Shown here: positions 9,110 through 18,177 of the stretch, piece after piece
How the letters are laid out: each line of letters begins with the position of its first letter
Position numbering within the stretch: position 1 is the first letter of the stretch
Assembly (NCBI GenBank): GCA_002007365.1
Contig: LNZR01000066.1
Coordinates: forward strand, 1 to 44,031
Source: Epulopiscium sp. Nele67-Bin005
Lineage (GTDB): Bacteria; Bacillota; Clostridia; Lachnospirales; Cellulosilyticaceae
DNA length: 44,031 nucleotides
Direction: 5' to 3'
Translations under genes and position numbers: made by a program
The notes under the pieces: model-generated
The model's database searches: none
The model's input: only the letters and a program-made list of their open reading frames with translations
What the model was told of the DNA's origin: nothing

Positions 9110-9138
9110 ATTATAGACAAAATGTTCTATGTATACAA
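9110..9138 (-). promoter_or_regulatory. Sigma-A-type promoter for pta-ackA
   Basis: Minus-strand TTGTAT (9133-9138), a 17-base spacer and a consensus TATAAT (9110-9115). The predicted start lies about 35 bases before the pta ATG. Confidence 0.75.
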
Positions 9139-9193
9139 GAGAAATTTGCAATTTTTTTAGTTATTTTCACGTTAAATTTGTAACATTTGGAAG

Positions 9194-9220
9194 GTTAAAG
9201 TATTTATAAATCTTTTTAAC
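9194..9220. promoter_or_regulatory. Imperfect palindrome in the pta / unknown-gene divergent region (possible operator)
   Basis: A 27-base interrupted inverted repeat with outer arms GTTAAA and TTTAAC and inner TATTTATAAAT sits midway between the two divergent promoters. It could bind a dimeric regulator, but in such AT-rich DNA it may be chance. Confidence 0.3.
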
Positions 9221-9251
9221 TCGAAAATATGGAGTTATTTCACTTTTTCTC

Positions 9252-9280
9252 ATGACATTTTTCATAAAATGACTTATAAT
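9252..9280 (+). promoter_or_regulatory. Sigma-A-type promoter for the paralog pair / tmcAL unit
   Basis: ATGACA (9252-9257), a 17-base spacer and a consensus TATAAT (9275-9280) lie 67 bases before the ATG at 9348. The next good promoter on this strand is much further down, so the two unknown genes and tmcAL probably share this start. Confidence 0.7.
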
Positions 9281-9347
9281 ATTCATAGAACTATTATATT
9301 AAAATTTTATAATTTATTAATCATTAACCAAATAGGAAGGAGTTACT

Positions 9348-10733
9348 ATGTTACAAGAAGATATTGCAATTGAGTTATTAACACCAGCAGAATTTAAGAG
9401 TTTTCCACTAATTATTGGCGATGATATAGAAACAATGGACAAATACATTGTTGATGTATTAAAGAAAAATAAAGCCAACACTAAGTTCAAAAATTTTACA
9501 AAAATCTACGCTTCAAATGAGGATATTTCTCTTCATGAAGATGGTCAATATGTGGGGTTACCATTTATTGATAAATACTTTAAATACAACTCACTTAGTG
9601 AACTTGTTAACTATGTTAAGGAGGCACTAGAACGCAAAGAAAAATTTTTCTTATATTTAAATACTCGCTACAAAGTTCGACCAGATATTGACCCAGAAAA
9701 TAAGTGGGACAACAAGCAAAATGACGCTAAATATTTGGACGAATTACTAACTTTATTAACTAATGCAAAAATGGAATGCATGGTAATTAAGAAATATGAA
9801 GATGAAAATGAAGTTGTTTCTTTTATGTTAGAACGCCTTATAAAAGAAGTCTTTGTCTTTACTTTGGGCAAAAAAAATACCCACCTCAAAGGAATTACAA
9901 AAACACTAAAGCTAGATGACCGTCAAAAAATGGTTCATATTAAAAATGGAATGGAAAGGGATATGCCTTTTGATAGAAATAAAGTCTCTCCTAGCTATTA
10001 TGTAACTTTGCCTCGTAGTAAAGATATATACGAAGATTTAGTTTGTAACAAAGCTCTAACAGAAGAACTTAAAGAAATTTGTGCCTTAAACGCAATGTAC
10101 AAACGTAATGTAGAAGTTGCATATTGGCCTCTTCCATTAGAACAAAAGCTAGAATTTGCAACTGATAGAGGTTGTGAGAGGGTATATTGTGCCAATACTC
10201 AAGTAAAAACCGAGTTAGTTAATTTAATACTTAACGAAGGTCAAAAAATTTCTAGTGAAGAAGTTGAAGTTGTTGTTGTTGATGCGTCTTCAGAACTCAA
10301 AAATTTATCTCAAAAATTCAAAAATGTTTATTGTGGTCAAGAAGAAACTCAAAAATTTGCTTATGACCTCTACGAAAAAGTAGTAGGGAGAATTGAGCGT
10401 TTGGACAACTATTTTAATGGTGATGTTATTAAATTTAGAAGTTATCACGCCAAAAAAATTATTTTAATTAACGGAGTTGATAGCGAAGAAATTATTTACC
10501 CAATCAATTTAGAGAAATTACATAATAATCCTCTAATCGAAATGGTGGTAGAATTTGGAAATATTCTTGGGTTACACATTATTTTTCTAAGTAATGAACG
10601 CCCTACAGTTTCTAATAATGTTGATATTAATAGAAGAATTATGGCGTTTGGGCTTAATCAAACTCACCCAAATATTAATCTTACAATCCAAGATGTTGAA
10701 AATTTTTCTGTAGATATGTATACGTTAAGATAA
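9348..10733 (+). CDS. Unknown protein A, paralog of B; resembles degenerate FtsK/EssC-type ATPase modules
   Basis: I do not recognise a named family. The 461-residue cytoplasmic protein has no signal peptide or membrane segment. It aligns over its whole length by eye with the next gene: LVNYVKEALERKEKFFLYLN (81-105 region) with its partner's LDEIFEALKAKF...LVLFLN, and a C-terminal module at about 255-461. In that module a strand VEVVVVDAS (306-314), a Walker-B-position strand KKIILINGVDS (369-379), and LGLHIIFLSNERP (407-419) followed by RRIMAFGLNQ follow the order seen in the inactive C-terminal modules of EssC/FtsK-family ATPases. No GxxGxGK(S/T) P-loop exists, so ATP hydrolysis is unlikely. 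The N-terminal half (about 20-175, ending FVFTLGKKN) may be a second such module. A strong AGGAAGGAG site precedes the ATG. The EssC/FtsK link is from memory of the fold pattern and is unverified. Confidence 0.8.
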   Translation: MLQEDIAIELLTPAEFKSFPLIIGDDIETMDKYIVDVLKKNKANTKFKNFTKIYASNEDISLHEDGQYVGLPFIDKYFKYNSLSELVNYVKEALERKEKFFLYLNTRYKVRPDIDPENKWDNKQNDAKYLDELLTLLTNAKMECMVIKKYEDENEVVSFMLERLIKEVFVFTLGKKNTHLKGITKTLKLDDRQKMVHIKNGMERDMPFDRNKVSPSYYVTLPRSKDIYEDLVCNKALTEELKEICALNAMYKRNVEVAYWPLPLEQKLEFATDRGCERVYCANTQVKTELVNLILNEGQKISSEEVEVVVVDASSELKNLSQKFKNVYCGQEETQKFAYDLYEKVVGRIERLDNYFNGDVIKFRSYHAKKIILINGVDSEEIIYPINLEKLHNNPLIEMVVEFGNILGLHIIFLSNERPTVSNNVDINRRIMAFGLNQTHPNINLTIQDVENFSVDMYTLR

Positions 10734-10760
10734 TTTAGGCAATAATCCAAGGAGGTCAAA

Positions 10761-12077
10761 ATGGAAGCTACTCAAAATAAATACGTTTTACTACTAAATG
10801 AAAATACTATTGATTGTGCAACATACATTCAAACAGATGTAATTGGAAGTTTACAAGCTAATCAACCAAACTTACAATCAATTTTTGCAATGCCTATTAC
10901 TAAAGAAGAAACAGCTAAATATCGCATGGTGTTTATGCCTGAAATAGATTTTTTTCTAACTTACAAAAATCTTGATGAAATTTTTGAAGCCCTCAAAGCT
11001 AAATTTACAGAAGCCGATAATTTAGTTTTGTTTTTAAATATTGATGCTAATACAGCAAAAAATATTGCTCCTAAACTAGAAGAATTTAAAGCTAAGCTCA
11101 AAGTTTTAAAAATTAGAGTTATTTGCGTTATTGATATTGATAATAAACAACAGTTATCCCAACAATTTTTTGATATTTTTGATATTAAGTTTGGATTTTA
11201 TGATGCTGAAAACAACGTTATTTTGAAAAACTTAAACATTATACCAAAGGATAAAAGTTATAATACTGTAGTTTTTGGTGAAGAAGAAGCAAAGTTTTAT
11301 AATACTAGCACTGATGAAGCTGAAATCTCTGAAATTATTAATTTCCCTCAAAATAAAGAAGCACTTTCTTCCTTATTAGAGGAGAAAATTTTGAGTGATG
11401 ATTTAACGAGTATTTTAAATGATGATGCAATTTATTTGCGTGACCAACAAAATATTTATATTCCAATTAATACGACAGTTAACCCAACCCCAAAAACTCC
11501 AACTGCTCTAAATCTTGGAAATCATAAATCTATTAGCGTTGTTCAGTCAGAAAATGCTGAGATTAAAAATAAATTTGTATCTAACGTTCTCACTTCTGCC
11601 AAATTTGTAAACAAAGAAAATATTGAAGTTATCGTTTTGGATAGCATGGGTGAGCTTAGCCCCCTAAAAGCTACTTATCCTAACGTTTTTACTGGCAAAG
11701 ACGGAGTTCGTGAACAAATTTTAAACTTTGATAAATTGCGCAAAAATAGAGAAGTGTTTTGTAAAACTTTTATGAAAGAAGATTTTTCTTTAGTCAATCA
11801 ACACTTTAAACATTACGTTTTTATTATAAATAATGAGCAAACTTTTGAAGATATCAAGTTGCTTGCAAAACAAGATATTGAAGATGAGTGGTTGAGTAAC
11901 AAAGACGGACTAAATTTTCATATTATATTTTTAGCTGATGATATTAATCAATTTAATTATGATGAAAAACATTTAGATAAAAGAATTATAACTATGATTA
12001 ACCCACAAACAAACCATACTACATTAGTATGCCAAGATTTCTCTACACTTTCGGTAGATGCATTTATTTTAAAATAA
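10761..12077 (+). CDS. Unknown protein B, tandem paralog of A; resembles degenerate FtsK/EssC-type modules
   Basis: A 438-residue cytoplasmic protein, 27 bases after gene A with its own AAGGAGG site. It shares A's plan and the same unusual ending: A ends IQDVENFSVDMYTLR and B ends CQDFSTLSVDAFILK. Matching C-terminal positions are EVIVLDSMGELSPLK (289-303), a run of charged residues to LRKNR, then HYVFIINNEQ (351-360), NFHIIFLADD (385-394) and DKRIITMINPQ (406-416). The sequence around SISVVQSENAEIKNKF (257-272), where an active FtsK-type domain would carry its P-loop, lacks glycines and the K(S/T). The N-terminal half (to about 175) matches A's. The pair could form a heteromeric scaffold, but no function can be assigned. 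Codon use and AT content match the neighbours, so recent transfer is not apparent. Confidence 0.8.
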   Translation: MEATQNKYVLLLNENTIDCATYIQTDVIGSLQANQPNLQSIFAMPITKEETAKYRMVFMPEIDFFLTYKNLDEIFEALKAKFTEADNLVLFLNIDANTAKNIAPKLEEFKAKLKVLKIRVICVIDIDNKQQLSQQFFDIFDIKFGFYDAENNVILKNLNIIPKDKSYNTVVFGEEEAKFYNTSTDEAEISEIINFPQNKEALSSLLEEKILSDDLTSILNDDAIYLRDQQNIYIPINTTVNPTPKTPTALNLGNHKSISVVQSENAEIKNKFVSNVLTSAKFVNKENIEVIVLDSMGELSPLKATYPNVFTGKDGVREQILNFDKLRKNREVFCKTFMKEDFSLVNQHFKHYVFIINNEQTFEDIKLLAKQDIEDEWLSNKDGLNFHIIFLADDINQFNYDEKHLDKRIITMINPQTNHTTLVCQDFSTLSVDAFILK

Positions 12078-12089
12078 TTTGGAGGAAAC

Positions 12090-13310
12090 ATGAAAATTAC
12101 AGGTATCGTTGCAGAATATAACCCCTTTCATAATGGGCATCTTTATCAAATTGAATATGCAAAAAATAATCTTAATTCTGATTTTGTAATAGTTGTTATG
12201 AGTGGAAATTTTTCTCAACGAGGAACTCCCTGTATTTCTGATAAGTTTACTCGCTCAAAAATGGCTTTATCTTGTGGGGCAGATATGATTGTTGAACTGC
12301 CTGCTCCACTTGCTACTGCCAGTGCTGAACGATTTTGTGAGGGAGCAATTTCTATTTTGAATAAATTAAATTGTGTAGATGTTGTTTGTTTTGGAAGCGA
12401 AAACACCAATTTAGAACTAATGAACAACATTGCACAACTATTAATAAATGAACCACCTAGTTATTCTAATTTAATTAAACATAATTTAAAAGAAGGAAAA
12501 AGTTATCCTCTAGCACGGGAACTTGCAATTATAGACCATACCCCAAATTATTTGCATGAAAATATTAACCTCGATAACTTTTTACGGCAACCTAACATAA
12601 TTTTGGGAATTGAATATATTAAGGCCCTTATTAAATTTAGGAGCAATATTAAACCATTTCCAATTAAAAGACAAGTATCTAATTATCATGATACTGAAGT
12701 TTTTCATCATTTTGCATCGGCTACAGCACTCCGACAGGCCTTTTTGCAACAAGATAATGAAGCTCTACAACAAGCTATGCCTCAGCAATCTTTAAATTAT
12801 TTACAAAATCAAATATATTTTGCAAATATAGAAAATATAAATTCTACATTGCACTATAAATTATTGCAAGAGGATAATAATAATTTGTGGGATACTCCAC
12901 CTAAATTATTGCATACAATTTATAATAGTTTTGGTCAATGTAGTAGTTTTTTGGAATTAGTTAATAAATGTAGTTCAAAAACTTATAGCAAAGCTACAGT
13001 TTATCGTACTTTGCTTAGAATTTTATTAAATGTTACATCTGATAATATGGAAATTTTACAACAAAACGACTGGATACCTTATATTAGAATTTTGGGTTGC
13101 AAAAAAGAAGCTCTACCTTTAATTTCCAAAATTAAACAAACTTCAAGTGTTCCGATTGTTATTAATCTAAAAAAAGATTTATCTACCCTATGTCCTATAG
13201 GAAAAATTTTGTTAAATTATGATATAAAATCTACCCAACTATATCATTTGTGTACAAACCAAACTCATCTGTACAAGCAAGATTTTACAGAACGATTTAT
13301 AATTTTATAG
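12090..13310 (+). CDS. tmcAL: tRNA(Met) cytidine acetate ligase TmcAL
   Basis: The TmcAL family (formerly DUF795/YlbM) uses acetate and ATP to make N4-acetylcytidine at the wobble base of elongator tRNA-Met. The 406-residue protein starts MKITGIVAEYNPFHNGHLYQ, where PFHNGH is the nucleotidyltransferase HxGH motif (H14 and H17). It continues with VVMSGNFSQRGTPCISDKF, SCGADMIVELP and VCFGSENT, all typical of the family. It is 12 bases after gene B with TTTGGAGGAAAC upstream, so it is probably co-transcribed. In related Firmicutes this gene lies near ackA, pta and the rpmF block, so the two unknown genes appear inserted into a conserved neighbourhood. Acetate as substrate makes its closeness to ackA meaningful. 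Confidence 0.93.
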   Translation: MKITGIVAEYNPFHNGHLYQIEYAKNNLNSDFVIVVMSGNFSQRGTPCISDKFTRSKMALSCGADMIVELPAPLATASAERFCEGAISILNKLNCVDVVCFGSENTNLELMNNIAQLLINEPPSYSNLIKHNLKEGKSYPLARELAIIDHTPNYLHENINLDNFLRQPNIILGIEYIKALIKFRSNIKPFPIKRQVSNYHDTEVFHHFASATALRQAFLQQDNEALQQAMPQQSLNYLQNQIYFANIENINSTLHYKLLQEDNNNLWDTPPKLLHTIYNSFGQCSSFLELVNKCSSKTYSKATVYRTLLRILLNVTSDNMEILQQNDWIPYIRILGCKKEALPLISKIKQTSSVPIVINLKKDLSTLCPIGKILLNYDIKSTQLYHLCTNQTHLYKQDFTERFIIL

Positions 13311-13430
13311 TAGGATTTGTTAATAAAATTGTATAGTTTTGACGAGTTATGTATTATATTGCTAGAAACTTATAAATATGATATACTTAAAACGTTCGAT
13401 ATATTCAATTTACAGAAAGGACAGATATGC

Positions 13431-15413
13431 ATGGAAGATAAACATAAAAAGTTATCCTCTCGTATTAACTTCATTTTTAGTTGGCTTATTGTATTTTTAA
13501 TATCTATAGTTACAGGGCTAGAAGTTATCAACCTTGGTATCCTTGTAGAAAACGACGCTATAAATGATGTTTTAGTTAATGCCAAACTTGCTAATTATCG
13601 TTTTCGTGATTGGTTAGTTAGCAAAACAGAAGTAATTCATACTTTAGCAAATGATATGCGATATAAAGAAAACTATAACGATTTTGATAATTTAGAAGAT
13701 TACTTTAAGGCTCAGTTATATAACAGAAGCGAAATAGATATGATTTATTTTTATAACTATACAGAAGATAAATTTATAAATTCTGCTGATTGGATACCTG
13801 ACGCTAGTTTTATACCATCTCAAAGACCTTGGTATAAGGGGGCTATTGATACTGAAAACGAATTTTTTATTACCGACCCGTATATTGATGCACAAACTGG
13901 CAAATTATTAGTAACGTTATCCACACCTTTAATAGATAAAACTGGAGATTTTAGAGGTGTTTTAGCAATGGACGTTAGTATGGAAAGTTTTGAACTTATA
14001 ATTGATGATTTATCCACAGAAAATGGAGGATATTTATTCATCACAACTAGCAATAATGATATCGTAATTCACCCAAATCCAGAATATAAACCAACTATAG
14101 AAGAGGTTCACAATTTAGATAGTTTAGTTGGGGAATATCGACTTATCCTTGCACATGATGAAAATTATGTACAGACTATAGCAACGGATTATGGTCCAAA
14201 AACTTATAGCACTTATATAAATATTCCTGATACAACTTGGAAAGTTATTTCTAGTTATCCCGTAAATACAATCCAAATTTATATTTTTGGGCAAATTGTA
14301 TTTGGTGTAGTGCTTAGTTTATTTGCAATTTTATTAGGAAGAATTACAATCAATAGATTTATTAAAGTTTATATTTCACCTCTTGATTATATTGTGGCTG
14401 GTTTAAATACAATCAAAGAAGGAAAATTAGATTTTCAAACTGACCAAATTCCTAAAAATAGTTATGAAATTGCAGTATTAGTAAATGGTTTTGAAGAATT
14501 TACTCATATTTTAACTGGGTATATCAATGAAATTTCTGATATATTACATAGTTTTTCTTATGGAGATTTTACTAACGAACCAAAGCAAACTTACATTGGG
14601 GATTTTGCTCGTATACAAATTTCTTTTGAGGAAATTTCAAATAACTTAAGAAAATTTTTGGCCGAAACTACTTATGCTACAGGTGAAGTTAACGTTGCTG
14701 CGGAACATATTGCAAATGCTGCTGTTGAATTAGCTGATACTTGCCAAGCCCAGTTTGATATTTTACATTATTTTAAAGCAGATACAAAAAATGTGACTCA
14801 AGATTTAATTACCAATATTGACGATATCGGTCAAACTCATATTATCGTTCAAGAAGTTGTAGAGAAAGCTGATAGTAGTAAACAAATTTCAACAGAAATG
14901 GTTGAAGCTATGCACAATATTAGCACTTCTACCAAACATATCGCTGAAGTTATGCAATCTATAGAAAATATTGCTGACCAAACAAATTTACTTGCACTTA
15001 ACGCCACTATAGAAGCTGCAAGAGCTGGAGAAGCCGGAAAAGGATTTGCAATTGTTGCATCTGAAGTCCGTGAATTGGCAGTAAAAACATCTGAAATTGT
15101 GCAGGAAATTCATGGGATAATTGGGAAAAATCTTGAAAGTGTTAACCGTGGAGAAGAAATTGTTATTAGTACAAACAAAGCATTAGAAGAAATTGTGGAT
15201 ATTAGTCAAAAGAATATCCACATGTCATCTAAATTAAAATTTGCAACTATTAAACAACATGATGACTTAGAAAAAGTCATTGTAGAAGTTGAGAAATTGT
15301 TTGAAGAAATTGCAAGAACTACTGGTGTTGCTGAAGAAAACGTAGCTGTTAGCCAAGAACTTTTAGCTCAAAGTCAGCATCTTCGTATGCAAATGGAATA
15401 TTTTAAAGTATAA
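13431..15413 (+). CDS. Methyl-accepting chemotaxis protein with extracellular Cache sensor
   Basis: A membrane chemoreceptor that senses a ligand outside and controls CheA through CheW. The 660-residue chain has a first membrane helix at about 12-34, an extracellular sensor at about 35-280 with the Cache-type stretch [21 protein letters not shown] (about 130-150), a second helix at about 280-303, a HAMP region, and a cytoplasmic coiled coil with the signalling hairpin [21 protein letters not shown] near 519-540. The open frame reaches a TTG at 13317, but ATG 13431 with AGAAAGGA upstream is the sensible start. No CheR/CheB-binding pentapeptide is visible at the C-terminus. It is about 120 bases downstream of tmcAL and followed by a terminator. 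The ligand is unknown; Cache domains often bind amino acids or organic acids. Confidence 0.93.
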   Translation: MEDKHKKLSSRINFIFSWLIVFLISIVTGLEVINLGILVENDAINDVLVNAKLANYRFRDWLVSKTEVIHTLANDMRYKENYNDFDNLEDYFKAQLYNRSEIDMIYFYNYTEDKFINSADWIPDASFIPSQRPWYKGAIDTENEFFITDPYIDAQTGKLLVTLSTPLIDKTGDFRGVLAMDVSMESFELIIDDLSTENGGYLFITTSNNDIVIHPNPEYKPTIEEVHNLDSLVGEYRLILAHDENYVQTIATDYGPKTYSTYINIPDTTWKVISSYPVNTIQIYIFGQIVFGVVLSLFAILLGRITINRFIKVYISPLDYIVAGLNTIKEGKLDFQTDQIPKNSYEIAVLVNGFEEFTHILTGYINEISDILHSFSYGDFTNEPKQTYIGDFARIQISFEEISNNLRKFLAETTYATGEVNVAAEHIANAAVELADTCQAQFDILHYFKADTKNVTQDLITNIDDIGQTHIIVQEVVEKADSSKQISTEMVEAMHNISTSTKHIAEVMQSIENIADQTNLLALNATIEAARAGEAGKGFAIVASEVRELAVKTSEIVQEIHGIIGKNLESVNRGEEIVISTNKALEEIVDISQKNIHMSSKLKFATIKQHDDLEKVIVEVEKLFEEIARTTGVAEENVAVSQELLAQSQHLRMQMEYFKV

Positions 15414-15416
15414 ATT

Positions 15417-15452
15417 AAGCCTCTTTTTGCTCTTTGCAATTAGAGGTTTTTT
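15417..15452 (+). terminator. Intrinsic terminator after the Cache chemoreceptor
   Basis: AAGCCTCT pairs with AGAGGTTTT (one G-U pair) across a 17-base loop and the hairpin runs into six T residues. It starts just past the receptor stop codon. Confidence 0.7.
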
Positions 15453-15521
15453 GTGCCTTTACAATTTGCAAAATCTTTTGTAAACTAACCATAACAAACT
15501 TTTTCGGAGAAGAGGAACACT

Positions 15522-15866
15522 ATGCATACTGGAATATTAGAAAACTTAATCGAGCAATACCTCCCACCCCTAATTCATATTTTAGAGATTATGGGAATTT
15601 TTATTTTAGTCGTTGGAGCAGTTGGAGCGTTTTATCATTACTGCAAAAATATTTTTTTTCAAGATACGTTTAGGGTAAAATTCCATTTTGCAAACACTAT
15701 GGCTATGGCTTTAGAGTTCAAGCTTGCAGCTGAAATTTTAAAAACTGTAATCGTTCGTAGTTGGCATGAACTAGTTATGTTAGGAGCAATTGTAATTCTT
15801 AGAATTTTGATGACCGTAATTATCCAATGGGAAATTAAATCCGAAGAAAACACAAAAGTCATATAA
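15522..15866 (+). CDS. DUF1622 family membrane protein
   Basis: A 114-residue integral membrane protein with hydrophobic segments at about 15-40 and 80-102. The central segment MAMALEFKLAAEILKTVIVRSW followed by ELVMLGAIVILRILMTVIIQWEI (split here) is the signature of DUF1622, a family of unknown function found in bacteria and archaea. GAAGAGG precedes the ATG. It lies alone between the receptor terminator and a bidirectional terminator, so it is probably monocistronic. No promoter was firmly identified. Confidence 0.88.
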   Translation: MHTGILENLIEQYLPPLIHILEIMGIFILVVGAVGAFYHYCKNIFFQDTFRVKFHFANTMAMALEFKLAAEILKTVIVRSWHELVMLGAIVILRILMTVIIQWEIKSEENTKVI

Positions 15867-15978
15867 AAATTTCAAAACAATATAAAAATTTTATTTAACT
15901 TGTAAATTTTGATATGAAAATTCCCAAACGAAAATCTCATTTTCAAATTTCATGATGATCAGCCTTTTTTGTCCTTAA

Positions 15979-16013
15979 AAAAATCCAGACTGATATTTTC
16001 AATCTGGATTTTT
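15979..16013. terminator. Bidirectional intrinsic terminator between convergent genes
   Basis: AAAAATCCAGA and TCTGGATTTTT form a perfect 11-pair stem with a 13-base loop, flanked by A-runs on the left and T-runs on the right. It can stop transcription from DUF1622 (+) and from the serine hydrolase (-). Confidence 0.9.
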
Positions 16014-16016
16014 ATT

Positions 16017-18062
16017 TTATTTCAAATATAAACTAGTACTTATTTCAAATAAACTGCCAACATCTCCAGCAAATACTATTTTTGCACCTTCTGGAATAAG
16101 CACCCCTTCTGGACCTTTTATCCAAGAATTGAAAATACACAAATTATCTTTATCATAAATTGCATACATTCCTGCTCCTTCTTGAGCCACATTTAAAATT
16201 TGCCCAACATCGCTATTTGGAATATTATACCATTGTGCAAGACCGTATTTATTAATCTGATATAAACCATGCTCCAAAGTTTTAATTGCATCTTCAACTA
16301 TATAAATTCCATTATTAGAAATCATATACTCAATTCCATTATTTTGGTACATTCTTATATCGCTACTATCTCTACCATAATATTGTGGGATTTGCAAGGT
16401 ACTAACCAAATTATTTTCATCAACAATTTCCAAATTTCCAACATACCCAAATATTGATTTTACCGAGTCTAATTGTCCAATTACAGAACCAGTATAAGCT
16501 ACAGAAGTATACTTTTCACTCACCAAATAATATTTTTTACCTAACCTAGCTTGCCAAATTTGCTCAATTATAGGCAAAACTTGTACTGGCTCTAATTTTT
16601 GCATATGATATCCCGTCATAGGAATTGGTAACATAGTTGTATAAAGCATGCTCGAAGTTTTTATATAAGTATGACCATTACTTTCCTCAATAAATTGTAG
16701 CTCAATTGCTCCTTCTTCATCTTTAAAGATATTATTTCCTTGATAAAAAAACTTCTGCTTAAACTCAGGAGATTGTGCATAGTTTAACAAAAGTACTCCA
16801 TCTTCAGAAAGCGAAACCTCATAAACCCCCGAAAAATCAGCATATACGCCCTCATATTTCAAAAATTTATTAGGCAAGGCTACTGGTTGTGTTGGCAAAA
16901 TATTCGGTGGATAACTCGGTTGAGTCATATGACCATCTTCAATTAATTTATCTAACAAAAGTTGACCTGCCATAGCAAGGTTTAAAGTAGATGAACCACC
17001 TGATGATACTACAGCCACAGAAATATTATACTCTGGTGCAACTATCAGACTTGAATGAGATTGATAAGTATCCCCGTTTTTACTCAAAACAGTTATCCCC
17101 TGCTCATTAAAAGGATACATCTGGACGTTATCCCAGCCAAGTCCAAATTTCATAAATGTTTCGCCATCTTTGTGCCAAATTCCATTATTATATTCTAAAT
17201 CTTGCATAGCATCTAAACTATTTTGACTTAACAAAATTGGACGCATTAACATTCTTGAAAATTTACAAAGGTCTTCAGCTGTACTAAAAATACCCCCTGT
17301 TCCAACACTAGTTAAAACTTCGTTAGGATAATCAGCCCCATTCATTGTACCCTTATACATTTTTGAATAACTTTTTGCAATTTGATTATGGTTAAAATCA
17401 TCATATGGAGTTTTTGTATTTCTTAACCCCAAAGGCTCTGTAATATTGTCATAAATAAATTGCGAAAACGTTTTCCCACTAACATTTTCAACAATCATTT
17501 GTGCCAAAGTAAATCCAGTATTATTATAAACCGAAAATTCCCCTGGGTTAGCCTTTAAAGTTTGAGTGGATAAATTTTGTAAAAAATAATCATAATTTTG
17601 AGTATCTGTATCACTATACAAAATTGAATTTCCCATATCATTACCCTTAAATCCAGCTGAATAATTTAATAACATTCTAACTGTAATATCTTGATATCGC
17701 TCATCAGCCATTGAAAATTCTGGGATATAAGTTGTTATAGGTTTATCTAGCGATACTTTTGCCTTATCAACCAACATCATAATACTAGCTGTTGTATACA
17801 TTTTACTAATCGAAGCAATAGGATACATATGAGTTTTTGTTAGAGGGGTATCGTCCCACTTGCTATAATCTCCCTCCGTTCCTGATAAAATAATTTCACT
17901 CCCTTCCATCATGGCATACTGAATACTTTCTGCTCCTACTTTACTAATAATCGTATCTGCATAAGTAGAAGCAAATAACTCTAAGTTAGACTTTGCAAAA
18001 GTTGGGGTTACCAACATTACAAAAGCCGTAAGAATTGTAATACTTTTGTGATAAAATTTCAT
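16017..18062 (-). CDS. Secreted class-C beta-lactamase-like serine hydrolase
   Basis: A 681-residue protein of the beta-lactamase/penicillin-binding/esterase superfamily. The N-terminus MKFYHKSITILTAFVMLVTPTFAKS (split motif) is a signal peptide with cleavage near residue 23. The catalytic SxxK is SISK at 84-87 and the YxN is YNN at 179-181. The third motif is not a clear KTG or HxG; HSS near 340 is a candidate. The catalytic domain ends near residue 375, leaving about 300 C-terminal residues of beta-rich sequence resembling the accessory domains of secreted serine hydrolases. Likely roles are peptidoglycan peptide cleavage or ester/peptide hydrolysis outside the cell. Antibiotic resistance should not be assumed. 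It ends at the bidirectional terminator and stands alone. Confidence 0.88.
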   Translation of the reverse strand: MKFYHKSITILTAFVMLVTPTFAKSNLELFASTYADTIISKVGAESIQYAMMEGSEIILSGTEGDYSKWDDTPLTKTHMYPIASISKMYTTASIMMLVDKAKVSLDKPITTYIPEFSMADERYQDITVRMLLNYSAGFKGNDMGNSILYSDTDTQNYDYFLQNLSTQTLKANPGEFSVYNNTGFTLAQMIVENVSGKTFSQFIYDNITEPLGLRNTKTPYDDFNHNQIAKSYSKMYKGTMNGADYPNEVLTSVGTGGIFSTAEDLCKFSRMLMRPILLSQNSLDAMQDLEYNNGIWHKDGETFMKFGLGWDNVQMYPFNEQGITVLSKNGDTYQSHSSLIVAPEYNISVAVVSSGGSSTLNLAMAGQLLLDKLIEDGHMTQPSYPPNILPTQPVALPNKFLKYEGVYADFSGVYEVSLSEDGVLLLNYAQSPEFKQKFFYQGNNIFKDEEGAIELQFIEESNGHTYIKTSSMLYTTMLPIPMTGYHMQKLEPVQVLPIIEQIWQARLGKKYYLVSEKYTSVAYTGSVIGQLDSVKSIFGYVGNLEIVDENNLVSTLQIPQYYGRDSSDIRMYQNNGIEYMISNNGIYIVEDAIKTLEHGLYQINKYGLAQWYNIPNSDVGQILNVAQEGAGMYAIYDKDNLCIFNSWIKGPEGVLIPEGAKIVFAGDVGSLFEISTSLYLK

Positions 18063-18131
18063 AATTATTGCTCCTTCACTGATATATTCTTAGTTAGTAT
18101 TTCTTAACATTTTTTTTATATACATTTTGGC

Positions 18132-18167
18132 AAAAAAATACGGCTACTATAAAATTTTTATAACAGC
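18132..18167 (-). terminator. Intrinsic terminator after the four-helix-bundle chemoreceptor
   Basis: On the minus strand GGCTGTTATAAA pairs imperfectly (two G-U pairs) with TTTATAGTAGCC and is followed by GTATTTTTTT. It begins about ten bases past the stop of the chemoreceptor gene. Confidence 0.7.
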
Positions 18168-18177
18168 CTCCAAATTA

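Noticed and set aside
9348-12077. A complete type VII secretion locus
   Set aside because: There is no WXG100 protein, no membrane-anchored EssC with P-loops and no EsaA/EssB-like gene nearby; only inactive-module-like sequences are present.
13373-13402. Sigma-28 promoter before the Cache chemoreceptor (TAAA ... TTCGATAT)
   Set aside because: The -10-like element matches six of eight positions, but the spacing to TAAA is 18 instead of about 15, so it is too weak to list.
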